A stretch of DNA of 64,000 bases from Diploptera punctata (taxonomy: Eukaryota > Arthropoda > Insecta > Blattodea > Blaberidae). Below are positions 1 to 9,100 of the stretch, in pieces. The stretch covers positions 1,616,001-1,680,000 of the forward strand of contig JASPKZ010004202.1 of the NCBI GenBank assembly GCA_030220185.1, in the 5' to 3' direction. A program made the translations under genes and the position numbers. Position 1 is the first letter of the stretch. Each line of letters starts with the position of its first letter. Below the pieces are notes generated by a model. It did not search any database and was not told the origin of the DNA. It saw nothing but the letters and a program-made list of their open reading frames with translations.

Positions 1-74
1 ATTAAAAACACAACAAAAAATCCAATGTGCCAGAAATATATGAAAACACTTAAAACATAAACAATAAAAAGGTA

Positions 75-515
75 TTAATAGTGGGTGGAGAATACATTTT
101 TAACGACTTATATAATTTCAAATTTCTTTGATATCTTTATATAATAAATTTGGGAATTTTTGACATCATGAGGTTTAAATCATAAGAATTAAATGAATCA
201 TGATTTCTTCTTACCTCATACTTCTATGTTTTTTTAAACACAGCACTGCAGTATCAGCAACCATCATCACCATCCTCAGCTGTTTTCACGACTGTTGTGA
301 AAACAGCTGAGGATGGTGACAATGGTCGCTAATACTGCAGTGCTGTGTTTAAAAAACATAGAAGCATGAGGTAAGAAGAAATCATGATTCATTTGATTTC
401 TTATTCTTTGATATCATTTGAAATTATATGAGGTGAGTCGTTAAAAATATGTTCTCCACTCACTATTAATGATATAACCTCATAATGTTTACTTCCCAAT
501 ATTAATTTAAATATA
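75..515. mobile_element. PLE-derived head-to-head palindrome (family A), split by inner pair
   Basis: Left arm (about 75-150) carries the inverted form and right arm (about 405-515) the direct form of a 3' end that recurs at 13920-14385, 19465-19700 and 43965-44160. The right arm holds ATATGAGGTGAGTCG and then AACCTCATAATG, the terminal signature shared by all PLE-derived families here. The pair is split by another palindrome at 190-392. Assignment to PLEs is by similarity to the 13920-14385 copy, whose inner part matches the C-terminal coding pattern of the PLE copies near 47222-47713. Confidence 0.6.
190..392. mobile_element. PLE-derived inner palindrome with decayed hammerheads
   Basis: A near-perfect inverted repeat centred near 292. 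Both arms contain a CTGAGGA core, a stem II and the palindromic stem III ACTGCAGT, but the expected GAAA reads GATA in the left arm (minus strand) and AATA in the right arm. The outer ends carry TTACCTCATA and its complement, as in other families. It lies inside the family A palindrome at 75-515, so it inserted later. Confidence 0.55.
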
Positions 516-547
516 ATAAAAAGGTATATTTGAAAAGAAGAATATAC

Positions 548-620
548 GCCTAGACTGGGGTTTGAACCCAGGACCTTTGACTCTCTATGTCAATGATCTA
601 TCCAAGTCAGCTACCTAGGC
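548..620 (-). repeat. tRNA-like module T1 (AGA-type loop)
   Basis: On the minus strand it starts GCCTAGGTAGCTGAC and ends CCCAGTCTAGGC, with a T-arm around GGGTTCAAACCCC. The D stem is damaged, so it is not a functional tRNA. It belongs to the subfamily of T3 and T6. Confidence 0.55.
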
Positions 621-877
621 CTCCAATTCTAAATGCGTATTTTTCTCTTATACATAGTTAATTCCCTAACCTCACCTGGGTTCGAACCCTAGTCTAGGCG
701 TATATTTTTCTTTAATTAAATAAAAATAAAACTTAGTTTTATTTGATTTTCATATTTTTCTTTTTTCTTTTCAAATATAATTTGTCCATCATTAAGATGT
801 TTAAAAACGAATATTATGAATAATAAAAAGTATTACAACGTATATAAGAGAAAAATTTTGCATCTATATCGTAACTC

Positions 878-950
878 GCCTCGGTAGCTCAGTTGGTAGA
901 GCATTTGGCCCGGCAAGCCAAAGGTCCCGGGTTCGAGTCTCGGTCTAGGC
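878..950 (+). repeat. tRNA-like module T2
   Basis: Cloverleaf-like 73-mer beginning GCCTCGGTAGCTCAG; D stem GCTC/GAGC intact; anticodon arm TTTGGC/GCCAAA with loop CCGGCAA; T-arm around GGGTTCGAGTC. The 6-bp anticodon stem and C at position 33 argue against a working tRNA. Confidence 0.6.
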
Positions 951-1010
951 AAAAAAATTTTCTCTTCAAATATAATAAAAAGTAAATTATATTTGAAAAG
1001 AAAAATATAT

Positions 1011-1082
1011 GCCTAGACCGGGGTTTGAACCCAGGACCTTTGACTCTCTATGTCAATGCTCTTCCAAATGAGCTACCTAGGC
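1011..1082 (-). repeat. tRNA-like module T3 (AGA-type loop)
   Basis: Minus-strand copy close to T6 at 4967, with D stem GCTC intact and T-arm GGGTTCAAACCCC. It faces T2 across about 60 bp, forming an inverted pair. Confidence 0.55.
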
Positions 1083-1311
1083 CTCCAATCTAAACGCATA
1101 TTTTTCTCTTATATACGTTGTAATTCCCTATCGCCAAATGCTTTTGAAACCATTGCTTCTATCTTTGCAAATGGCGGCTTCTTAGTTAAGAAGACATTTA
1201 TTGGGAATTTAACATTACTTTATAAAGCTAGTAAGGCTTCTAATGATGTTTTTATTATTCATTTAACATTTCTCAATGAAAGATAAATTATATTTGAAGA
1301 GAAAAATTTTC

Positions 1312-1387
1312 GCCTAGACCGGGACTCAGTTGGTAGAACACTTGGCCCGGAAAGCCAAGGGTCCCGGGTTCGAGTCCCGGTCTAGGC
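1312..1387 (+). repeat. Chimeric tRNA-like module T4
   Basis: The first 17 bases are the reverse complement of the module's own 3' end (GCCTAGACCGGGACT), joined directly to CAGTTGGTAGAACAC and the rest of a forward module. This looks like a head-to-head junction formed inside the module, leaving GCCTAGACCGGG...CCCGGTCTAGGC as perfect terminal inverted repeats. Confidence 0.55.
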
Positions 1388-1619
1388 GAAAATTTTTCTC
1401 TTCAAATATAATTTATCTTTCATTGAGAAATGTTAAATGAATAATAAAAACATCATTAGAAGCCTTACTAGCTTTATAAAGTAATGTTAAATTCCCAATA
1501 AATGTCTTCTTAACTAAGAAGCCGCCATTTGCAAAGATAGAAGCAATGGTTTCAAAAGCATTTGGCGATAGGGAATTACAACGTATATAAGAGAAAAATT
1601 TGCGTATAGATCGTAACTC

Positions 1620-1692
1620 GCCTCGGTAGCTCAGTTGGTAGAGCACTTGGCCCGGAAAGCCAAGGGTCCCGGGTTCGAGTCCCGGTCTAGGC
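1620..1692 (+). repeat. tRNA-like module T5
   Basis: Well preserved: GCCTCGGTAGCTCAG at the 5' side, anticodon arm CTTGGC/GCCAAG around loop CCGGAAA, T-arm CCGGG/CCCGG around TTCGAGT, 3' side TCTAGGC. Identical in these parts to copies near 17150 and 50487. Confidence 0.6.
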
Positions 1693-1833
1693 GAAAATTT
1701 TTCTCTTCAAATATAATTTATCTTTCATTGAGAAATGTTAAATGAATAATAAAAACATCATTATGAGGTATAATCATTAAAATTCATCGGAGAACATATT
1801 GTTTAAACAACTCACCTCATAGGATTCATGCTT

Positions 1834-1881
1834 CCATGATATCGCGATTTCAAACATAGTCATGTTCATCTTCAGCCATAA
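1834..1881 (-). ncRNA. Hammerhead ribozyme motif, family B left arm
   Basis: On the minus strand: stem I strand TTATGG, core CTGAAGA, stem II (AACAT, loop GACT, ATGTT), GAAA, stem III ATCGCGAT, cleavage A, stem I return TCATGG. Stem I pairs UAUGG with UCAUG (G-U allowed). Stem III is fully self-complementary with no room for a loop, as described for minimal PLE hammerheads that may act as dimers. Confidence 0.75.
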
Positions 1882-2262
1882 CTCTGACTGACGAAATTCT
1901 TCGGCCGTCAACTATTCTATTGTCGCCATCTTCAGTGCTGCCATCTATGGTTAAATTTATGAACTTCGAAATCAATGTAATTTCGTTAGGGATATCAAAA
2001 TTCATTGATCTATTTTTGTTTTTCTGAATGTATATTTTTTCCCAAACTGTCAATTCCAAAGGTTTCTCTACTTGTTTTAAACCTTTGGAATTGACAGTTT
2101 GGGAAAAAATATACATTCAGAAAAACAAAAATAGATCAATGAATTTTGATATCCCTAACGAAATTACATTGATTTCGAAGTTCATAAATTCAACCATAGA
2201 TGGCAGCACTGAAGATGGCGACAATAGAATAGTTGACGGCCGAAGAATTTCGTCAGTCGGAG

Positions 2263-2310
2263 TTATGGCTGAAGATGAACATGACTGTGTTTGAAATCGC
2301 GATATCATAG
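2263..2310 (+). ncRNA. Hammerhead ribozyme motif, family B right arm
   Basis: Mirror copy of the motif at 1834-1881: CTGAAGA at 2269-2275, GAAA at 2293-2296, stem III ATCGCGAT at 2296-2303, predicted cleavage after A2304. Stem II (GAACAT/GTGTTT) keeps pairing through G-U changes. The TGA in GTTTGAAAT is also the stop codon of the reading frame. Confidence 0.75.
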
Positions 2311-2483
2311 AAGCATGAATCCTATGAGGTGAGTTGTTTAAACAGTATGTTCTCCGATGAATTTTTATGAACAGAATGCAGTCCTGGAATAACTAATAAC
2401 TAATTTTCAAAATAACGTATATCACACGCTGAAATTAAGTATTGTGAGTAATGCAAGGATTTTTTTTTTTTTTTTAGTTTCAG

Positions 2484-2606
2484 AGTCACATTGGCAGACC
2501 AGAGTATCTGAACTGGAAGAAAGAGTATCGCAGCAGAATCAGGACCTGGATACACATGTGCACATGATTGCATTACTGGAAGCTGAAAAACTTGATCATA
2601 TAAAAG
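2484..2606 (+). CDS. lva: lava lamp-like golgin, internal exon (first in window)
   Basis: Short exon behind a long T-tract ending TTTCAG, encoding the coiled-coil piece ESHWQTRVSELEERVSQQ... through ...LDHIK. It ends with a single G before GTTACT, and the next exon starts AC, so the split codon GAC keeps the frame (KD). An alternative acceptor is the AG at 2476-2477 (two codons longer). Leftward exons are outside the window. Gene identity rests on the 3' exons. Confidence 0.6.
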
Positions 2607-2689
2607 GTTACTATAAAAACCATCATTAAAAATAATTAATAAATCAATTTTCTAAATATATAAGGTGAATCTGAAGTCATCTTATCTCA

Positions 2690-3940
2690 TAACTTGTTGG
2701 GTAGATTTCTGAACCGAAGTCTAAAGCGCGACCGCGGTTTTCCAATTTTTTGTTGTTTCCATAACAACCATCATCATCATCCATGCGAGTATTAGGCCGT
2801 GTGGCCTGTTACGGTCTCAAATAGGAATTTTCCATCCAGCGCTTTTTTGGACGTCCCAGCGATCTTTTGTCTTGGGGGCAGTAGTGAAGTATGGCTTTTG
2901 GAATTCTATGAGACGGCATTCGTTGAAGATGGGCTTTCCAGTTGTTCAGGTAGTTTTGTATATGGTGAAGAATGTGTTCTACATCCAACTCTTCCATAAT
3001 TTCATCATTTCTTTTATGGTCCCACTTTGTGTAGCCTGCTGTACGGCGCATAAATCGCACCTCATTTACTGTTATTCGACTTTCATCTCTTCTTCATATT
3101 GTCCATTCTTCACTACCATATCTTAATACTGGTCTTGCGAGAACCTTATAAAGCCGTAATCTTGTGTTCTTCTGTACTAAAGATGGTTTCATTATACTGT
3201 TAATTATCCCCGTTGTTTTTTGTAAATTTGTGATTTTCTTTGATATATCAGCTTCATCTTGAAATGTTAAATTATAACCCAAATAATTAAATTTGTTTAA
3301 TCATTTTAAAATTTCATCATCCAAAACAATTTTGCTAAGTATAGGGTATTTCCCACAAAAGGCAATCACTTTAGTTTTCTTTGTATTCATTTCCATATTG
3401 TACTTTTTGCAATTATATTAAAATTGTGTATAGAATACTGTAAATCTGTTTCTGTTGGAGCTGTTAATACCAAATCATCTGCAAAAAGCAAGGAGTCTAT
3501 TTTATGGTTTCTATTAATTTGGATAGAACCGTGTCTCATCTGTCGCCAATCTTGGAGTATTCTATCCATGTATATGATAAAGAGCAAGGGCGAGAGGCCA
3601 CATCCTTGTCTTACGCCCCTATAAATTTTGGTCCATTCTGTTGTGTGTTATTGATTCGAACTGAAATCAAATTTGTTTTAAAGATATTGTATAAATTTAA
3701 AATATACTGTCGTGGTAGACTGTTGTCAGCTAAAATTTCTAACAGTTTATTCCCATAACCATAAAAACTGAAAATCGATTACTGTTAATTACAAAAACAA
3801 ATGTCTCGATCAGGCCCATGGTTTTATAATAATTTCTGTGAATTTTCAGTAATTTATATGGTTATACAAACCAAAAAAATTGGAAAACCGTGGCCGTGGT
3901 TTAGACTTCAGTTGAGAAATCCACCCTTTGTGTTCTATTT
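2690..3940. repeat. Inverted-repeat element enclosing a LINE
   Basis: About 60 bp at 2697-2757 (…GACCGCGGTTTTCCAATTTT) is the inverse of 3868-3935 (AAAATTGGAAAACCGTGGCC…). The arms bracket an RTE-like LINE fragment. This is a foldback element of a type not seen elsewhere in the window; its class is unknown. It sits in the lava lamp intron 2607-6198. Confidence 0.5.
2759..3770 (-). pseudogene. RTE-like LINE, 3' part of reverse transcriptase ORF, frameshifted
   Basis: Minus-strand frames give a reverse transcriptase segment with FADDLVL (the YxDD-type active site) at about 3450-3600, then LRLYKVLARPVLRYGSEEW and MRFMRRTAGYTKWDHKRND, then HRIPKAILHYCPQDKRSLGR and a stop. This order is typical of the C-terminal half of RTE-type endonuclease-reverse transcriptases. 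Frame changes and stops separate the pieces, so it is dead. On the minus strand the 3' tail is (ATG)n-like, close to 2775. Confidence 0.75.
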
Positions 3941-4004
3941 GAAATAGTTTTGATATGTCATGCATACCATCAGCAGTTTTTCCAAACTGTTTAATTTTAT
4001 TTTT

Positions 4005-4275
4005 TAATGAGTTGGTTATTTTGACTTCTTGATTTTTATGCAGACCAGGTTTCGTTGCTTTTGCACGACATTGTCCAACTGTTGTTTTGCAGTTGTCCAT
4101 CCTGTAAGTTGATTTCTTCTCCCTCTTACCGGAGGACTACAGTTGGAATGCATTGACAATGTCATGCAAAAGCGACAAATCATAGTCTGCATAAAAATCA
4201 AGAAATATGAGGCAAGTCAAAATGACCAACTCATTAATAATAAAAGAAAGTTCATAGTGTTATTTCGTACATATA
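4005..4275. mobile_element. PLE palindrome with U3-A8 hammerheads (family G)
   Basis: Left arm 4005-4085 (minus) and right arm 4140-4275 (plus). The right arm has TTGACAA at 4153-4159 flanked by ATGCA, which pairs with TGCAT at 4188-4192 as a 5-bp stem I. The GAAA box is damaged (ACAAAT). The left arm has lost the CCTCATA block that its partner keeps as ATATGAGGCAAG. Confidence 0.6.
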
Positions 4276-4277
4276 TT

Positions 4278-4400
4278 AAATAATGGTAAAATCAAATGTT
4301 TCTTACCTCTCGTCATACAAATCTTCTAAGTAGATCGCGATTTCAGGACCATAACGGTCTCATCTTCAGTACTATTTTGGCGACTGATGTTATTTTTTAA
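4278..4400 (-). mobile_element. Solo PLE 3' end with hammerhead (family E)
   Basis: Single arm without a partner: minus strand runs from the hammerhead (4326-4374) to CGAGAGGTAAGAAACATTTG. The same terminus occurs as a pair at 56515-56820, where the upstream coding sequence with TVWEKIHIQKN is also kept. Confidence 0.6.
4326..4374 (-). ncRNA. Hammerhead ribozyme motif, family E
   Basis: Minus strand: AGTA, CTGAAGA (plus-strand 4363-4369), stem II around GACC/GGTC with loop GTTAT, GAAA, stem III ATCGCGAT (4334-4341), cleavage C, then TACT. Stem I AGUA/UACU pairs fully over 4 bp. Confidence 0.7.
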
Positions 4401-5118
4401 TGTTAATATTATTTGTTTTTAAACATCTTAAAGATGGATAAATTATATTTTCAAAGAAAAATATATTTTACTGTCTTGGTCCCACATTCAAATGCAATGA
4501 ATCATCATTCACAAATACACAATGAATGGCTTCTACCTGAAGAAGACATGAAGGGACTCCACATAGCTAAAGCATTATTTATTAAATTAATATTATGAAA
4601 CTAAAGTTGTTACTATGATTGAAACAAGTAAATTAATGTACACAACTAAATTATTGTAATCAAATGGTAAAGAGAAAAATGTTTTTTAAAATTTAGTTGT
4701 GTACATTAATTTACTTGTTTCAATCATAGTAACAGCTTTAGCTTCTTAATATTAATTTAATAAAGAAAAATATAATTTGTCCATCATTAAGATGTTTAAA
4801 AACGAATAATATTAACATTGAAAGAAGCACTACTGGCTTTATAAGTAATGTTTAAATTCTCAATAAAAAGTCTTCTTAATAAAGAAGCCGCCATTTGCAA
4901 AAATCGTAGCATTTGGGGTTAGGGAATTAACTATGTGTAAGAGAAAAATATGCGTTTAGATTGGAGGCCTAGGTAGCTCAGATGGAAGAGCATTGACATA
5001 GAAAGTCAAACGTCCTGGGTTCAAACCCCAGTCTAGGCGTATATTTTTCTTTTCAAATATAATTTGTCCATCATTAAGATGTTTAAAAACGAATAATATT
5101 AAGACTGATGTTATTTCG
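4400..5118. repeat. tRNA-like element composite
   Basis: Contains body segments of two tRNA-like subfamilies (CACAAATACACAATGAATGG at about 4512, AAGAAGCCGCCATTTGC at about 4882), inverted about a centre near 4670, and module T6. The terminal unit TTTGTCCATCATTAAGATG recurs at about 4785 and 5065. Non-coding. Confidence 0.5.
4967..5038 (+). repeat. tRNA-like module T6 (AGA-type loop)
   Basis: Begins GCCTAGGTAGCTCAG; anticodon arm TTGAC/GTCAA with loop ATAGAAA, i.e. T33 present and AGA at 34-36; T-arm CTGGG/CCCAG around TTCAAAC; ends TCTAGGC. A serine-type AGA anticodon would need a long variable arm, which is absent. Confidence 0.6.
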
Positions 5119-5642
5119 ATCGGAAGAAGAAGAAGAGTTACGGCCTCAAAGAGGAATTTTCCATCCAATGCTTTTTTGGACGTCCCAGCAATTTTTTGCC
5201 TTGGGGGCAGTAACGAAGCATGGCTTTTGGTATTATATGAGATGATGGCATTTGTTGAAGATGGGCTTTCCAGTTATTAAAATATATCTTCTTCTTCTTC
5301 TTCCTTCCAAGTATTAGGCCAAGGCCTGTTACGATCCTATAGAGAATTTTCCCTCCAGCGTTTTGATCCTTCCGGGGAATTCTCGTCCACACCATTAAAA
5401 TATAATCTTCTTCTTCTTCTTCTTCCTTCCAAGTATTAGGCCAAGGCCTGTTACGATCCATTAGAAAATTTTCCCTCCAGCGTTTCATAGGACGGCCCAG
5501 TGATCTTTGTCCTCTTGGTATATAATTATAAACAGCTTTGGGGATCCGATTTGAAGTCATTCTTTCAAGATGGTGTTTCCAATTTAGTTGGTACTATTGT
5601 TTATTTTTTATCATTTCACTCACCTCATACTTCATAATTTAT

Positions 5643-5688
5643 AGCAGACCCAGGGTTTCTTCACGTAATTCGTGACATTGTCAATGCT
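5643..5688 (-). ncRNA. U3-A8 hammerhead motif, family F left arm
   Basis: Minus strand: AGCA, TTGACAA (plus 5678-5684), T, stem II TCACG/CGTGA, GAAA, stem III ACC-CTG-GGT, cleavage C, TGCT. Stem I AGCA/TGCT is fully paired. Core position 3 is T and position 8 is A, against C and G in the standard core. Confidence 0.65.
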
Positions 5689-5722
5689 GCGTCATGTTCA
5701 CAACATGTTGTGAACATGACGC

Positions 5723-5768
5723 AGCATTGACAATGTCACGAATTACGTGAAGAAACCCTGGGTCTGCT
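5723..5768 (+). ncRNA. U3-A8 hammerhead motif, family F right arm
   Basis: AGCA 5723-5726, TTGACAA 5727-5733, stem II TCACG 5736-5740 with CGTGA 5746-5750, GAAA 5752-5755, stem III ACC/GGT with loop CTG, cleavage predicted after C5764, TGCT 5765-5768. All three stems pair, and the core differs from consensus only at 3 and 8. Confidence 0.65.
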
Positions 5769-6198
5769 ATAAATTATGAAGTATGAGGTGAGTGAAATGA
5801 TAAAAAATAAACAATATTAAAGAACCTCATAGTGTTATTTCCTATCTACATAACTTAATTAGTTGGTACTGTTTAATATATTCCAAAATTGGCGTAGTCT
5901 TCAATTCTTTTAAGATATCGGTGTTCCTTTTCCGATCCCATCTGGTGTAACCCGCTGTTCTGCGCATGAATCTCATTTCACAAGCCGTTATTCTGCTTTC
6001 ATGTTGTTTATTAAAATATATACTATGCAATAATTGTGATTATGTGAATCGCAGTTTAGTTAAAGTTGAGATTTGGTGTCGTCTAAAATGTAAGTGCAAA
6101 ATTTAGGCTATATGTTCTATAGATCACTTTTTTATTATTGTTCATTCATTGATCATCTGGTAATAAATAAATAATTTTCCTTTCCTTTGTCTTTGCAG

Positions 6199-9100
6199 AC
6201 ATCCAGCAGAGACAAGAAACGTTAATTAGTTTAGAAGAAGAAATAGAAAAATTAAAAGATGTATCCTTGGAACTGGAAAACCAGAAACTTTCATTGGAAA
6301 TGAAGATAGTAGATCTTGAAGAACAAATTGACATAGTAAATAAAGAAAAGAAAGAACTTCAAGAAGAATTAGAAGCAAAATCTATTTCATATAACACTGT
6401 CGAAAAACATGTGTATGAAGAAAAGCAACATCTTGCGGATAATAACAGTTCTGGACAAAGCATAGAAGTTATAGGAATAGAAGAACAAAGGCAGGAATCA
6501 GAATTTAATGTTGGCAGTCAACCAATGAACAAATCAGATCTCGAGGCCGAGCTTGAGAATTTAAGAAGAGTTATAGAAGAACAGAAAAGTATAATTATGG
6601 ACTTGAATTTCAAGATTGATTCCAGAGATGAAGAATTGGATTTACAAAGGGAAATGATAACAAACTTAGAACACTTAAGTGGTAATGACAAAGAAGATAA
6701 AATAATGGATATTGTTAAAGAATTGAATGAAATGGCAAGTGATCTCGAGGAATGGAAGAAAAGATGCACTGAAGTAGAAAATCGTTTACAAGTACTTGGT
6801 ACTGAAAAGGACGAATTGGAAGAACGTTTTGAGGAAGTTAAAGTTGAAAATTCAACTTTAAAACAACAATTAAATAATCAACATGAAGTAGCTACTGATT
6901 TAGCCAATAAATTAAAAGATCACAGCAATGCTATATCAAACAGAGATGAAAAAATCAATATTCTTCAAAGTATGATAGAACAAAATGGTCAGACTTTAGA
7001 AGCTAGAGAAATGACACTCAAAGATGTCCATGAAAAATTGAATAGTGTAGAGAAACAATATGAAAATAGGCTTTCTGAACTGAAATCAGTTCTTCACGAC
7101 AAAGAAAATGAAATCATGAAAATGGCTTCTTCCTTGGGAAAACAAGATGATTTGTTGAAAGATAGAGACGTGCAGATTCAAGAACTTAATGATAAATTGA
7201 ATAAAGAAAAACAGGAATTTGAATCCCTTCAACAACATATATCATACGTTGAAAATTCATCTCATCAGTTACAAATTCAATTGAATGAAATATCTACTGC
7301 CGCTGTTGAAAAAGATTTGTTGAGCTCACAAATGGCTCAGGAATGTCAACACCATAAAGAACAAATAGAAAAATTGTCTTTTGAACTTTCCAATAAAACT
7401 GAGTATGTAAATAAAATAGAAATGGAATTGAACGGTTTCAGAGTCCTTGAGACTCAGTTGAAGACAGCTGAAGATAATTTAAAATCCCAAGCAGAAGAAC
7501 TGGGTAAACTAAAACTAGAAATGCAATCAGCCAAATCTGAATTAGGAGAAAAGCAAGAGAAATTAAATGAAGCGGAAAAGAAGGTAATAGAATTGACAGA
7601 AAAGAATAAAAAATACATTGCAAATCTAAAAGCAAGAACTGTGACTGTTAAAGGACATGAGCAAAAAATACAACAGTATGAAGTGCTTATCAAAGAGAAA
7701 GAAAGCATGATATTACAATTGACAGCCACAAATGAGAAAATCCTAGATGAACTAACAGATAAAAATAAATCAGATTCTCATGAAGTGCAGAACTATATGG
7801 AAAAAATGGATAACTTAACTAAAGAATTACATGAGGAACGTGCTAGAACTGAATTGATTGGGGAAGAACTGACAAGAGCTACTGAAAAAATTGTTTCTCT
7901 TGAGATGGATTTGAAAAATTCTGAATCAAAATTGCAACAAAGATATATGCTTGAAGAAAATCATGCTATGTTGTCAAATAAAATTATGGATCTTGAAAAT
8001 GAGATTTCTCAAATTCAATTATCTTTGAAAGTCAAAGATGAAGAGATTAATCAATTGAAGGAAGGTAATTTTAGACTGAATAAACAGGAAGAGGAACTGA
8101 AAATAAATTTGGAAGAAAATAGATTACAGCACAATGAGTTAATTACTTCGTTAGAAGGAAAAGTAATGATTTTGGAAAATGAATTGACAGCAAGAAAATG
8201 TGAATTAAATGAAGTTAGAAATATCATCAGTGATAAGGAACTTAGAATTGACCAATTAACAGAACAAATGACAGAAATCTCAGAGAGAGGAAGTCAGTCT
8301 TTATCAGCAAATGAAGCCAAGTTACAGGAAAGAGAGGCCGTTGTCGAGTTTTTGGAGCAAGAAGTAACCAAATCGAAAGAAACAATACAACACTTACAAG
8401 AACGGTTAGCTTTTGTTGAAGAAAGACGGCTCTCTCTTGAAAATAAGGCAGAGGTATTAAATTTAAGAGCACAGGAATCTGATAGAATGAAAGAAGAAGC
8501 ATTTGAAACAGAAGGTATGATAGAAAAGAGATTTGAAATGCTTCTTGCAAGTGAAGAAAGCCTCAAAAAGAAGGTTGGATTATTAATTTCTGAAAATGAA
8601 GAACTAACACAAAAAGTTACGGAATTAACAACACAAAATATTGAAGGAAAAAGAGAAATTCAAAATACGGAGTGTAATGCTAAAGATCTTCTAAAAGAAG
8701 TTGAAAGATTAACACCATTTGAATTTCTATTTAGCCAAGCTTCAGAGAATGTTGAAACTTTGGAGCTTGAATTGAAACGAATCAATTCAGAATTTGAATA
8801 TCGCATGAATGAAAAGATTCATAAATTAAAACAACAATCTGAAAGTCTTGAATCAGATTTGAGAAATGTAAATATGGAATTAGAAAAAGTTGAACTAGAA
8901 AAGAGAACATTACTAGAAAGATATGAAAAATTGAATGATGAGAAATTAAATTTGGAAGATGAAATTGAAAAACAAAATGAAACAATTGCATCATATAAAT
9001 TGGCAAATGAAAGTCTTAAAGAAAAGTTTAATACAGACGAAATAAAACAAGAGTTGGAGGAAAGAATACAGTATTTGGATACTGAACTCGCACATAAATT

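Larger units (their letters stand above)
541..1760. mobile_element. Mosaic of tRNA-like mobile units, direct and inverted
   Basis: Five tRNA-like modules lie in this stretch (548-620 minus, 878-950 plus, 1011-1082 minus, 1312-1387 chimeric, 1620-1692 plus), each next to AT-rich flanks of the type AGAGAAAAATTT and TTTTTCTCTTCAAAT. Between modules is a shared body (about 1090-1290 and its inverted copy 1410-1610) that includes GCCGCCATTTGCAAAGATAG. The distance between equivalent points of the last two forward modules is 308 bp, matching 305 bp at 17150-17455. No protein-coding capacity of known type was recognised; the 77-78-codon frames read through the body. Confidence 0.6.
1761..2372. mobile_element. 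PLE head-to-head palindrome (family B) with two hammerheads
   Basis: Two copies of the same PLE 3' end meet near 2075. Each arm encodes the C-terminal PLE segment with TVWEKIYIQKNKNRSMNFDI and ends ...AEDEHDYV or AEDEHDCV before a TGA stop that lies in the hammerhead core. The same protein segment follows a GIY-YIG domain in the copy at 47222-47713, which is the evidence for PLE origin. Arms end with AACTCACCTCATAGG and its complement; the 5' truncation point is just upstream of the conserved WEK motif. Confidence 0.8.
5584..5870. mobile_element. PLE palindrome with U3-A8 hammerheads (family F), with TSD
   Basis: The insert 5596-5858 is flanked by TTAGTTGGTACT at 5584-5595 and 5859-5870, a 12-bp target duplication within LINE sequence. 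The right arm carries the full terminus through CCTATCTACATAACTTA; the left arm starts inside it at ATTGTTTATT. The two arms meet near 5700 (ACAACATGTTGT) and each has a hammerhead. Shows that these palindromes arise as single insertion events or by a later insertion into one arm. Confidence 0.8.
5125..6020 (-). pseudogene. Nested RTE-like LINE 3' fragments
   Basis: Three 5'-truncated pieces in the same orientation, each beginning (on +) with CTTCTTCTTC and CCAAGTATTAGGCC: about 5130-5276, 5288-5394 and 5407-6008. Coding remnants include SLGRPKKHW, HIIPKAMLRYCPQGKK and MRFMRRTAGYTRWDRKRN. ATTAAAATATA flanks the second and third pieces on both sides, as target duplications at the same site. 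The third piece is itself split by a PLE pair at 5596-5858. Confidence 0.7.

Noticed and set aside
5727..5740. TTGACAATGTCA as only a DNA-binding palindrome
   Set aside because: The word is indeed nearly self-complementary, but its position relative to stem I, GAAA and stem III repeats exactly as in the CTGANGA families, and TTGAGAA copies are not palindromic.
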